NCBI GenBank assembly: GCA_024687845.1
Contig: JAILEL010000318.1
Location: forward strand, 1-8,548
DNA: 8,548 nucleotides
DNA from: Eubacterium sp.
Lineage (GTDB): Bacteria > Bacillota_A > Clostridia > Lachnospirales > Lachnospiraceae
Direction of reading: 5' to 3'
The position numbers were made by a program, and so were the translations under genes. Under the pieces are notes generated by a model. It saw only the letters and a list, made by a program, of their open reading frames with translations. It had not been told where the DNA came from and made no database searches. Positions 1 through 6,121 of the stretch are shown one piece after another (positions within the stretch are counted from its first letter, which is position 1; each line of letters begins with the position of its first letter).

Positions 1-845
1 TTCTTTCCAAGACTTTCAACATCAAATCCTTTGGCTTTAAGCCACTTCTTCAGCTGAACAGGACTGTTGGGGTTTTCAAGACCAGTCTTATCTATCATTT
101 CCTGAGCCAGTTTATTATGTGAAATATTATCCAGTTTAATAGCATTTGCTACAACGACTGAATCTATAAGGATACCTCTGTCGTTTATCTTTTCACTCAT
201 GTGGTATTCTTCCCAGACAAAATCCGGTACAGGGTATTTCTCAAGTCTTTTAATAGCTGACATCTCAACAACCACATCGAAATAGTTATACTTCTTAAAA
301 TCTTCCCATTTTTCAGGATAATCAGAAGGGAAATTCCTTGTTCTCATTCCATTTGCTTTTGTGGGCTTCACAGGTTTACAGAAAAGACGGATTCCTTCTT
401 TACCAGATTTAAGTTTCTGCTGCTCAAGTCCAAGAACCTGTCCTACGGATTCGAGTGAAAGTGGGAGACCATTATAAGCTGCAAGTATCATAGAACATCT
501 CCATGATACAGGATTGAGATATTTGCCGACTGTATCTTCAGAATCTCCATATGAATGAAAATACTGTGGATAGTTTTTATTTATCCAGATAGACAAACAG
601 ATTCGCTCAAAGGAAGCGTTATGAGCCCATTTAATTACATCATCTGATACAATAGCCTGTATGATTTCATCAGGAACCACGTCACCTGATGCTATATCAT
701 ATACGGCGTAGGGTTCTCCGTTAATGAAGACAGTCATGAGAAGAATATCGAAATCAGGTGACTCAACGTAACGATAGACACCATTTTTAATATCCCTGTC
801 ACTATATGTCTCGATATCAAGCTCTATAGTTTTTATATCTGTCAT
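1..845 (-). CDS. Phage-type family A DNA polymerase, N-terminal 281 residues (3' end outside window)
   Basis: Template-directed phage replicative polymerase of the PolA family; this part is the 3'-5' proofreading exonuclease domain. Seen by translating the minus strand: Exo I is LDIET with D10 and E12; Exo II is WAHNASFE with N76 and F79; Exo III is YNYFD with Y186 and D190. All expected acidic metal ligands are present. Residues 216-232 (SEKINDRGILIDS) and 256-270 (LENPNSPVQLKKWL) match the linker and thumb-side motifs common in phage PolA proteins. Family members are usually about 640-650 aa, so the palm and fingers lie beyond base 1. The start at 845 is supported by GAAAGGA at 853-859, 7 nt upstream. 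It is the last visible gene of the leftward operon, 74 bp after the DUF2815 gene. The family call is firm; the intactness of the polymerase domain cannot be judged here. Confidence 0.93.
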   Translation of the reverse strand, partial: MTDIKTIELDIETYSDRDIKNGVYRYVESPDFDILLMTVFINGEPYAVYDIASGDVVPDEIIQAIVSDDVIKWAHNASFERICLSIWINKNYPQYFHSYGDSEDTVGKYLNPVSWRCSMILAAYNGLPLSLESVGQVLGLEQQKLKSGKEGIRLFCKPVKPTKANGMRTRNFPSDYPEKWEDFKKYNYFDVVVEMSAIKRLEKYPVPDFVWEEYHMSEKINDRGILIDSVVVANAIKLDNISHNKLAQEMIDKTGLENPNSPVQLKKWLKAKGFDVESLGK

Positions 846-873
846 ATCTTTGTCCTTTCAAATAAAACGAGAG

Positions 874-904
874 AAGAGCGACATATATACATGCCGCCCC
901 TCTT
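874..904 (-). other. Stem-loop between SSB and polymerase genes
   Basis: On the minus strand AAGAG, then CGGCAT, a 6-nt loop GTATAT, ATGTCG and CTCTT form an 11-bp stem with one G-U pair and a three-G bulge on the 5' side. It fills most of the 74-bp gap between the DUF2815 stop (920) and the polymerase RBS (853-859). The downstream strand is pyrimidine-rich but lacks a clean T run, so a complete terminator is unlikely. A partial attenuator or mRNA-processing hairpin that sets polymerase level is an inference. Confidence 0.5.
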
Positions 905-919
905 GGTGTTAGTTAATGT

Positions 920-1489
920 TTACTGCAGAAAACTGTCATCATCATCTTCATCGTTACCTTCAGAGAAGATATCGGCTGTGATATTCGGTCCTCCAAGATG
1001 TTCACCATCACGAAGCTTCTGAAGACCTTCGAATCCACAAGCTATTCCCTTGGAGCCACTGACACTGTAGGCATAGAAATTTACAACTGCCTTTCCATAA
1101 ATACCACTGTAAAGTTCAGATGAATCTATGATTTCATTACCACTGGCATCCCATGCCTTTGGCTTTTTGTCACTGTTTGCATTCATGAACCAACTGTTAG
1201 CATACACGGGATCATCCGGACGTTCAGCGTCTCCATCACGAAGAGGTGTTTTTATAGATTCAAGAGGTGGAACAGTCTTACTGTTGCCCTTAAGTTTATT
1301 CTGACCTTCTTCATATGCAGCTCTGATTGCAGCCTCAATCTTTTCCTTGGTAATAACATCACTCTTTGGAATGATAAGAGATGTACTGTACTTTAATCTG
1401 GTGCCGTCCTGTGTAGGCTTCGGCTCATTTGCGTTTAAATAACTAAAACGTGTATTCTTACCTGTAACAACTTCTGTTGGTCTTAACAT
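920..1489 (-). CDS. DUF2815 family phage single-strand DNA-binding protein
   Basis: A 189-aa protein that matches the DUF2815 phage family, annotated as SSB-like (T7 gp2.5-type). Its likely role is coating single-stranded DNA at the phage fork and contacting the polymerase and nuclease. Family hallmarks seen: N-terminal 'NTRFSYLNANEP', central 'PLRDGD' and 'NSWFMNANSDKKP', and C-terminal 'GIACGFEGLQKLRDGEHLGG'. The last 13 residues are very acidic (DEDDDD followed by SFLQ), resembling the acidic protein-interaction tips of bacterial SSB and T7 gp2.5. The start is fixed by GGAGGAT at 1496-1502, which overlaps the last base of the upstream gene's TAG, so translation is probably coupled. It lies between the DUF2800 nuclease and polymerase genes, the usual order in Firmicute prophages. 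The DNA-binding role comes from the family, not from a motif proven here. Confidence 0.9.
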   Translation of the reverse strand: MLRPTEVVTGKNTRFSYLNANEPKPTQDGTRLKYSTSLIIPKSDVITKEKIEAAIRAAYEEGQNKLKGNSKTVPPLESIKTPLRDGDAERPDDPVYANSWFMNANSDKKPKAWDASGNEIIDSSELYSGIYGKAVVNFYAYSVSGSKGIACGFEGLQKLRDGEHLGGPNITADIFSEGNDEDDDDSFLQ

Positions 1490-1495
1490 TGTTTT

Positions 1496-1502
1496 ATCCT
1501 CC
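1496..1502 (-). promoter_or_regulatory. Ribosome binding site overlapping upstream stop codon
   Basis: GGAGGAT on the minus strand, 6 nt before the ATG at 1489. Its first G (1502) is the third base of the DUF2800 TAG stop. Ribosomes finishing the nuclease gene could reinitiate directly on the SSB gene. Confidence 0.8.
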
Positions 1503-2626
1503 TATTTGTCATTAAAATCATCAATAGTAACATTGCTGTACTCTGGTCGCTTGTCATCTTCTGATACAAGAACCGGTTTTCCTCTGGGTTTATAGATTAG
1601 TCCACTGAGTAATTCTTCAAATATCTTTTTACCTAGTTCTTTTGACATTGCTGTAATACCGAGAACCTTTCTTTCATAAGGGTCATATCCGGCTTTTTCA
1701 ACGATGTCTGCTACAACAGCTTCATCGGTATATTTTCTTGTCGCACGACCTTCGACTACCTTGAAGCCTTTATATTTAATGCCATTTAATGCCTGCTGAA
1801 GAGCATATTCCTTAAGATCTGTTGCCCATCCTATAAGACCATCAACTTTTGGAAGAATCAGAGCAATCTCGTCATCTGTGAGTTCCTCAGGATTTTCGAG
1901 TTCATACTTCATCAGTTCCATATAGTAATCGGCTCTTTCCCTGCAGGTGTCCTTAATCTTACAGAATATGCAGTGTTCACCAGCTATAAATTCACCTTCA
2001 CCAGCATATGCTAGTTCAGCTGCTGGCTTCAGTACCTCATCAGCCCATTTCAGAAGATACTCTGTTGAAATCTCCCAGGTATCTATATTTTCACGGCGTG
2101 GCTGATATATGCTGAGCTTTATACTCTTGATGTTATAGAGGTTACTAAAGTTTTCAAGTATTCCTAGTGCGTAACACATAAGCTGTGTGTTTTCTTTAGC
2201 GTTAACAAGAATACCAATACCGTATTTGAAGTCTATGATGTGTGCGATTTCATCTGCAACGATGATACAGTCGCCAGTTCCATAGCCTTCAGGTACCCAG
2301 TCTGAGAAATCAAGATGTTGTTCGATTCCTATATAGGGGTTAGAGCAACATTTTCTTATCTCTTCAATGGTTTCTAATACGAAGTCACGGTATCCTTCAG
2401 CGTATTCCTGCATATCCTGATCATAATAGGTCAGATTCTCAGTTGGGTCTCTTGTATTTATCCTAAGAGACTTTTTTAATAGATATTCGCATAGGGCATG
2501 GGCGTCCGTACCCTGCTGAGCAAAAGTACTTTCTCTGTCATCAGCTTCTGCATTGATTCGTGCAGATTTCGTGCATTTGATCCAACGGAAGCTTGATGAA
2601 GGAGAACAAGGTGAATGTTTACTCAT
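1502..2626 (-). CDS. DUF2800 family PD-(D/E)XK (RecB/Cas4-like) phage nuclease
   Basis: A 374-aa protein of the DUF2800 family, a phage branch of the PD-(D/E)XK nuclease superfamily related in layout to Cas4 and the AddB/RecB nuclease domains. Seen: H43 in 'GTDAHALCE', D119 in 'GTGDCII', the D132-F-K134 core ('IIDFKYG') and Q148 in 'ENTQLMCYA', consistent with the superfamily active site. C18 ('RWIKCTKS') together with C219, C222 and C228 ('EHCIFCKIKDTC') gives the one-plus-three cysteine layout that binds a 4Fe-4S cluster in Cas4 and AddB. The likely role is DNA end resection for phage recombination or replication; the substrate is unknown. The start at 2626 overlaps the upstream gene by 8 nt (ATGAGTAA), implying coupling; the RBS is modest (AGAGGCGA). 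The length is in the usual family range. The family call is strong; the Fe-S cluster is inferred from spacing. Confidence 0.9.
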   Translation of the reverse strand: MSKHSPCSPSSSFRWIKCTKSARINAEADDRESTFAQQGTDAHALCEYLLKKSLRINTRDPTENLTYYDQDMQEYAEGYRDFVLETIEEIRKCCSNPYIGIEQHLDFSDWVPEGYGTGDCIIVADEIAHIIDFKYGIGILVNAKENTQLMCYALGILENFSNLYNIKSIKLSIYQPRRENIDTWEISTEYLLKWADEVLKPAAELAYAGEGEFIAGEHCIFCKIKDTCRERADYYMELMKYELENPEELTDDEIALILPKVDGLIGWATDLKEYALQQALNGIKYKGFKVVEGRATRKYTDEAVVADIVEKAGYDPYERKVLGITAMSKELGKKIFEELLSGLIYKPRGKPVLVSEDDKRPEYSNVTIDDFNDK

Positions 2627-2957
2627 TGCCTATCGCCTCTGCTTCCTTAAATATTTCTGTAAATTCTTCAGGACGTGATTCAAGATCAGACAGACATGAA
2701 GCCTTATGCTTTATAAGAATTTCTTTTACTTCTGATCTGAAGCCTTTTCCAGCTTTTCCTGCGAGTACAGTTCTGATCTCTTCAAAACTGATATTTACAT
2801 CTGGTTTTTCTGTTTCATCCTTTATTGGTGTTGAATCAGGCTCAGGAGTATCTTTTTTCTTTTCATCTGTACTTTCAAGTGCATCAGCTATCTCAGAAAT
2901 TGCTTCACCAAGCTTTCTGAATGCATTAGCAAGTAATTCATTATCTTTCTTTTTCAT
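2619..2957 (-). CDS. Small phage protein with helical N-terminus and acidic linker (often mislabelled 'rrp5-like')
   Basis: A 112-aa charged protein. Residues 1-30 are predicted amphipathic helix ('LLANAFRKLGEAISEIADAL'). Residues 31-55 are a hydrophilic Pro/Asp/Glu/Lys linker ('DTPEPDSTPIKDETEKPD'), and 57-108 form a compact helical domain ('FEEIRTVLAGKAGKGFRSEV'). Proteins with this layout occur just upstream of DUF2800 in Firmicute prophages and often carry the misleading label 'rRNA biogenesis protein rrp5', which is not supported here. The helix-loop-helix tail could bind DNA or the nuclease partner; that is inference only. The start at 2957 has GAGAGGT at 2966-2972. The 3' end overlaps the nuclease start by 8 nt, so the two are co-translated. 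An overlapping 128-aa plus-strand frame is rejected as an antisense shadow. Confidence 0.8.
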   Translation of the reverse strand: MKKKDNELLANAFRKLGEAISEIADALESTDEKKKDTPEPDSTPIKDETEKPDVNISFEEIRTVLAGKAGKGFRSEVKEILIKHKASCLSDLESRPEEFTEIFKEAEAIGNE

Positions 2958-3003
2958 TATGATTTACCTCTCTTATTAAATTGATGGACTGTGTGTTACA
3001 TTC

Positions 3004-3081
3004 TCAGTTTTGGTCTCTTGGTTTTACATTCGACCAGAAGATTTTAAGATTTATCATCTGTTGTCCTGACTGGTTTTTCAT
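3004..3081 (-). CDS. Possible 25-aa small ORF at the head of the leftward operon
   Basis: Reading leftward, ATG at 3081 opens a 25-codon frame ending in TGA at 3006-3004, with a basic, mixed-character product ('MKNQSGQQMINLKIFW...'). The main evidence is a near-perfect Shine-Dalgarno, GGAGGA at 3088-3093, 6 nt before the ATG, as strong as any in the window. It lies between the direct-repeat array and the 112-aa gene (47 bp downstream). It could be a leader peptide or a genuine phage microprotein. It is too short to recognise a family, and another frame through the same bases also stays open for 25 codons. Confidence 0.4.
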   Translation of the reverse strand: MKNQSGQQMINLKIFWSNVKPRDQN

Positions 3082-3110
3082 GTTTTGTCCTCCGTTTGCT
3101 TTCTTTGTCT

Positions 3111-3251
3111 TCAATAGTCATGGGATATTTTTTTATCCTGCATTCTAAAGAGGGATGAATTATCGCCTTCAATAGTCATGGGATATTTTTTTATCCGATG
3201 TTCTGAAGAGGTTGTTTTACTGCCTCAATAGTCATGGGATATTTTTTATCC
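3111..3251. repeat. Three direct repeats of a 28-bp hairpin element, ~57-bp period
   Basis: Copies lie at 3111-3138, 3169-3196 and 3225-3251. The first two are identical over 28 bp; the third lacks one T (27 bp). Each starts TCAATAGTCATGGGATA, runs through 6-7 T and ends ATCC, so GGATA and TATCC form a short inverted repeat around a T loop. Spacing is 58 and 56 bp. The intervening segments are themselves related (TTCTAAAGAGG, TTCTGAAGAGG, TTATGAATAGG just downstream of the copies), and sequence after the third copy looks like a decayed further unit. This is therefore a tandem duplication with one conserved core. Candidate roles are operator or activator sites for the leftward operon, or origin iterons. 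Confidence 0.9.
3142..3172 (-). promoter_or_regulatory. Weak candidate promoter for the leftward operon
   Basis: On the minus strand TTGAAG (3172-3167) is followed by TAGAAT (3147-3142) with a 19-bp spacer, or by TTTAGA with 17 bp. The -10 is a good match, but the spacing is long or the box imperfect. It lies inside the repeat array, so the repeat core would flank the transcription start. Only a tentative assignment. Confidence 0.2.
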
Positions 3252-3268
3252 AGTGTTATGAATAGGAT

Positions 3269-3297
3269 GCCTAATAACATTCTTAAGATGTGAAGGC
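3269..3297. repeat. Imperfect inverted repeat (possible operator)
   Basis: GCCT, ACAT, CTTAAG, ATGT and AGGC lie in near-symmetric order. Removing one T at 3281 makes ACATCTTAAGATGT a perfect 14-bp palindrome, bracketed by GCCT and AGGC. The symmetry and position between divergent operons suggest a dimeric regulator site; an RNA hairpin is also possible. Confidence 0.35.
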
Positions 3298-3327
3298 TGT
3301 TTTGTGTTTCAGGAGATTGGCAGATAA

Positions 3328-3349
3328 ATGTAAAGGTGAATTTTTACAT
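3328..3349. repeat. 22-bp inverted repeat upstream of the rightward operon (possible operator)
   Basis: ATGTAAA (3328-3334) and TTTACAT (3343-3349) are perfect 7-bp inverted halves around an 8-bp centre. The size and symmetry are typical of phage Cro/CI-type operators, and TATATAAGG follows directly. It lies 100 bp before the start codon of the first rightward gene. No repressor gene is present in the window to pair it with. Confidence 0.4.
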
Positions 3350-3374
3350 ATATAAGGAAGAAACTCGGTTCAGC

Positions 3375-3393
3375 AAAAAAATATCCCAAGACT
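3375..3393 (-). repeat. Inverted copy of the hairpin element facing the rightward operon
   Basis: The minus strand reads AGTCTTGGGATATTTTTTT, which matches the core of the three direct repeats at 18 of 19 positions. Its orientation is reversed, so relative to the plus-strand gene starting at 3449 it points the same way as the direct copies do relative to the leftward operon. The closing ATCC half of the hairpin is absent (the run is followed by GCTG). Confidence 0.75.
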
Positions 3394-3434
3394 TATAGAG
3401 CAGGAAGTGGTTCTGTTCATTATTAATCAGAATC

Positions 3435-3440
3435 GAGGTG
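3435..3440 (+). promoter_or_regulatory. Ribosome binding site deciding the start at 3449
   Basis: GAGGTG lies 8 nt before the ATG at 3449. The alternative upstream GTG at 3407 has only a weak purine run directly against it, so the shorter form is preferred. Confidence 0.75.
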
Positions 3441-3448
3441 AAAAGGAT

Positions 3449-3853
3449 ATGAGTTTAGATGGTAGAAATGTTGAAGGTTATCCAGATCCAACTGCAGAGA
3501 CAGCAATTAAGAATGCCTGTAATGGAATGGATAAGAAGGTTATATGCATTAACGGTGTTCCTGTTACTGCAGTGAAAGATATTGTTGAGTTTAAGATGGC
3601 GGCTGTGGAAATGCATGCTGGAACCACAGGACTCTGTGGTTGTGAACATAAAGAGGATGGACGTACATACATCTCAATCAAAAATGCAGGTAAGACAGAT
3701 ATGAGAGTAACACCAATCATAGGTAAAGATGGAAGTGAAGCAGGATTTGAGATTGAAGCATCAGGTGATGATTCTCTGGTAGCACTTATATATGCATTTG
3801 CTTCTGTAGCATCAAAACTTATTAAGATCACGACAGGGGAGGCAGAAGAATGA
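3449..3853 (+). CDS. Unrecognised 134-aa protein, first gene of the primase operon
   Basis: I do not recognise this family. The protein is soluble-looking, with no signal peptide or membrane segment. Residues 30-57 ('KKVICINGVPVTAVKDIVEF') look like alternating strand and helix. C63 and C65 form a Cys-Gly-Cys ('GLCGCEHKEDGRTYISI'), with further cysteines at 24 and 33. Residues 105-126 ('SGDDSLVALIYAFASVASKL') form a strongly hydrophobic helix, perhaps a dimer interface. The gene is preceded by the inverted hairpin element and a palindrome, and its TGA overlaps the primase ATG in an ATGA, so the two are translationally coupled. That coupling suggests an accessory or regulator of the primase, but nothing in the sequence proves it. 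The start was chosen for its RBS (GAGGTG, 8-nt spacing). Confidence 0.8.
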   Translation: MSLDGRNVEGYPDPTAETAIKNACNGMDKKVICINGVPVTAVKDIVEFKMAAVEMHAGTTGLCGCEHKEDGRTYISIKNAGKTDMRVTPIIGKDGSEAGFEIEASGDDSLVALIYAFASVASKLIKITTGEAEE

Positions 3854-6117
3854 TGGAGTTTACCTTATATCATGCGAACTGTTGTGGACAAGCAAAGAAT
3901 ACGTCTTATCCACAGGCAGTAACAGTTAAGAATGCTGATGATCTTGCAGGTGTGGTCGCATATGACCATACCTGTGGAGAGTTTAAAGGATTTAAAAGAA
4001 GCAAGGCTAATTTCCTCAGCTCTGATGTAGAGGCACTTGATATTGATAACGATCACTCTGATGAACCAGAGATGTGGATAACACCAGAGAGATTTACTGA
4101 AGAATTTTCTGATGTGGATTTCATCATTGTATTCAGCCGTAATCATAACAAGGTAAAAGACGGTAAGTCTGCTCGACCGAGATTTCATGTTTTCTTTCCT
4201 CATAAGAAGATGACAGAGCTTACTGAAGTAGAAGAACTTAAAAGAGCTATTCATGCGTCATTTCCGTTTTTTGATGCTAACTGTCTTGATGGAGCGCGTT
4301 TTCTTTATGGAAGTACCGTAAAGACCGAAGATATCATTTGGCACGAAGGGAAGATGGAAATTAATGACTATATCAGATCTATTGATGCAATGACTAATAC
4401 ACGCTACACCATACCGCAAGGACAGAGAAATGCTACCATGAGTAAATTTGCTGCCAAGGTAGTCAAGAGGTTCGGTACAGGAGATGGCGCAAGACAGATC
4501 TTTATGAGTGAAAATGAAAAATGTGATCCGCCACTTTCTGATGTTGAACTGGGTAAAATCTGGGAGAGTGCATGTAAATTTGGAAAGGTAATTTCTCAGA
4601 CTCCAGGATATATTCCACCAGATGTATATAACGGAGCACAGGTAACGGATCCAGGCTCGCTTAAACCAACTGACTACTCAGATATCGGACAGGCGAAGGT
4701 CTTATCAGCAGAATATGGCGATGAACTTAAGTACAACGGTTCCACAGATTACCTTCATTATAATGGCGTTTACTGGGAAGAATCCATTTCAGCTGCTGTG
4801 GGTGCGACTGAGCAGTTTCTGGATATGCAGCTTGCAGATGCGGAAATGGTGAAGTTCAAGGCAAAGCAGAGATGTCTTAATGCCGGTTTTACATCTGATG
4901 CTCTGAAGGGAAAGAAACCACCTAAGGATGCAAGTTCTGTCCAGGTGAAACTCTTCAATGAATGGCTGGATGCATGTACTTACTATGCATTCGTTATGAA
5001 ACGCAGAGATATGAGATATGTGAAATCTGCAATGGAAGCAGCAAAGCCTATGGTCTATGTGGATTCCAAAGATTTGGACAAAGACCCATTTCTTCTTAAT
5101 ACGCCGGAATCTACATATGACCTGAGAATGGGGCTGATGGGAAAGATGGCTCATGATGAGAAGCATCTGATAACGAAGGTTACGCTGGTAGAACCAGGTG
5201 ACAAGGGCATGGACCTGTGGCTTGAAACTCTGGATAAGACTTTTTGCGGTGATTCAGAACTGATCGGATACGTGCAGGAAGTCATTGGACTTGCGGCTAT
5301 CGGAAAGGTATTTGTAGAAGCACTTATCATCGCGTTCGGAGACGGACGAAACGGTAAGTCTACATTTTTCAACACAATCTTAAGAGTACTTGGCTCCTAC
5401 GGTGGTTCCCTTTCAGCAGATACACTTACTGTGGGATGCAAGAGAAACACTAAATGGGAAATAACGGAATTGAAGAGCAGGAGACTTGTCATAGCAGCTG
5501 AGCTTGATGAGGGACAGAGACTTTCAACTTCAATACTGAAGCAGATCACTTCTACCGATGAAATCCAGGGTGAAAAGAAGTTCAAGGATCCTGCAAAGTT
5601 TATCCCTTCACATACATGCGTACTTTATACAAACCATTTACCGAAGGTCGGTGCATCTGATGCAGGAACGTGGAGAAGACTTATTGTGATACCCTTCACG
5701 GCTAAGTTCGAGAATTCCGGTGACACCAAAAATTACGCGGATTATCTGATCAATGAAGCAGGACCTGCTGTGCTGTCATGGATCATTGAAGGTGCAGAAC
5801 GCGTCATTGACAAAAAGTTTCATCTGACAAGACCGCAGTGTGTCCAGGATGCTATCGATGAATACCGACGTGACAATGACTGGCTGAATATATACATCAC
5901 TGAATGTTGTATTAAGGATGTAAATGTCAGAGTGAAGGCGTCAGATCTCTACGATGATTACAAGTCTTACTGTGAGAGGGTAGGTGAGTATACACGTTCT
6001 CAGGCAGAACTCTGTAAGGCGCTTGTAGCGGCTGGATTTGACCGTAAACGTATGAAAAACGGCTGGAATTTCTTCGGTCTGAGAGTCCGTGATGACCTGC
6101 TGGATGATGTGGATTAA
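3850..6117 (+). CDS. Phage primase-helicase: AEP-like primase, PriCT-like domain and SF3 (D5/P4-type) helicase
   Basis: A 755-aa replication initiator-type enzyme that should lay primers and unwind DNA at the phage origin. The N-terminal AEP-like primase has D64, D66 and D68 in 'LDIDND', H113 in 'SARPRFHVFFP' and D142/D147 in 'FFDANCLDGARF'. Residues about 190-250 ('GQRNATMSKFAAKVVKRFG', then 'CDPPLSDVELGKIWESA') look like a primase C-terminal (PriCT-1) domain. The SF3 helicase has Walker A GDGRNGKST at 497-505, Walker B with E551, D553 and E554 ('VIAAELDEG'), sensor N595 ('LYTNHLP') and the arginine finger at R609/R610 ('TWRRLIVIPF'). A winged-helix-like tail follows ('SDLYDDYKSYCERVGEYTRS'), typical of P4-family primases. 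All key residues appear intact. The start overlaps the preceding stop as ATGA; RBS GGGGAGG at 3836-3842. ATG at 3853 is an equally placed alternative. Its own putative origin-like element follows directly. Confidence 0.95.
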   Translation: MMEFTLYHANCCGQAKNTSYPQAVTVKNADDLAGVVAYDHTCGEFKGFKRSKANFLSSDVEALDIDNDHSDEPEMWITPERFTEEFSDVDFIIVFSRNHNKVKDGKSARPRFHVFFPHKKMTELTEVEELKRAIHASFPFFDANCLDGARFLYGSTVKTEDIIWHEGKMEINDYIRSIDAMTNTRYTIPQGQRNATMSKFAAKVVKRFGTGDGARQIFMSENEKCDPPLSDVELGKIWESACKFGKVISQTPGYIPPDVYNGAQVTDPGSLKPTDYSDIGQAKVLSAEYGDELKYNGSTDYLHYNGVYWEESISAAVGATEQFLDMQLADAEMVKFKAKQRCLNAGFTSDALKGKKPPKDASSVQVKLFNEWLDACTYYAFVMKRRDMRYVKSAMEAAKPMVYVDSKDLDKDPFLLNTPESTYDLRMGLMGKMAHDEKHLITKVTLVEPGDKGMDLWLETLDKTFCGDSELIGYVQEVIGLAAIGKVFVEALIIAFGDGRNGKSTFFNTILRVLGSYGGSLSADTLTVGCKRNTKWEITELKSRRLVIAAELDEGQRLSTSILKQITSTDEIQGEKKFKDPAKFIPSHTCVLYTNHLPKVGASDAGTWRRLIVIPFTAKFENSGDTKNYADYLINEAGPAVLSWIIEGAERVIDKKFHLTRPQCVQDAIDEYRRDNDWLNIYITECCIKDVNVRVKASDLYDDYKSYCERVGEYTRSQAELCKALVAAGFDRKRMKNGWNFFGLRVRDDLLDDVD

Positions 6118-6121
6118 GTGA

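Larger units (their letters stand above)
2958..3448. other. Divergent intergenic regulatory region
   Basis: A 491-bp region separating the leftward polymerase operon from the rightward primase operon. Apart from the possible 25-aa ORF at 3004-3081 it shows no convincing gene. It contains three direct hairpin repeats (3111-3251), one inverted copy (3375-3393) and two further inverted repeats (3269-3297 and 3328-3349). Both operons must start transcription here. I could not identify a convincing sigma-70 promoter for the rightward operon. Confidence 0.8.

Noticed and set aside
2593..2979. 128-aa plus-strand reading frame
   Set aside because: Fully antisense to the 112-aa gene, serine/phenylalanine-rich composition typical of a reversed coding strand, and no RBS.
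3111..3251. CRISPR-like array: 28-bp repeats with 28-30 bp spacers
   Set aside because: Only three copies, the 'spacers' are related to each other (TTCTxAAGAGG at the same place), the sequence after the third copy is a decayed unit, and no cas gene is near. Tandem duplication explains it better.
3407..3448. Upstream GTG start that adds 14 residues to the 134-aa protein
   Set aside because: No spaced Shine-Dalgarno, whereas the ATG at 3449 has GAGGTG with 8-nt spacing.
3478..3831. 117-aa and 64-aa minus-strand frames opposite the 134-aa gene
   Set aside because: Antisense shadows of a gene that has a good RBS and ATGA coupling; no RBS or recognisable domain.
4789..5166. Minus-strand frames of 62-129 aa inside the primase-helicase and helicase genes
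   Set aside because: They lie opposite strongly conserved motif-bearing genes, have shadow-like Ser/His/Cys-rich composition and no RBS.
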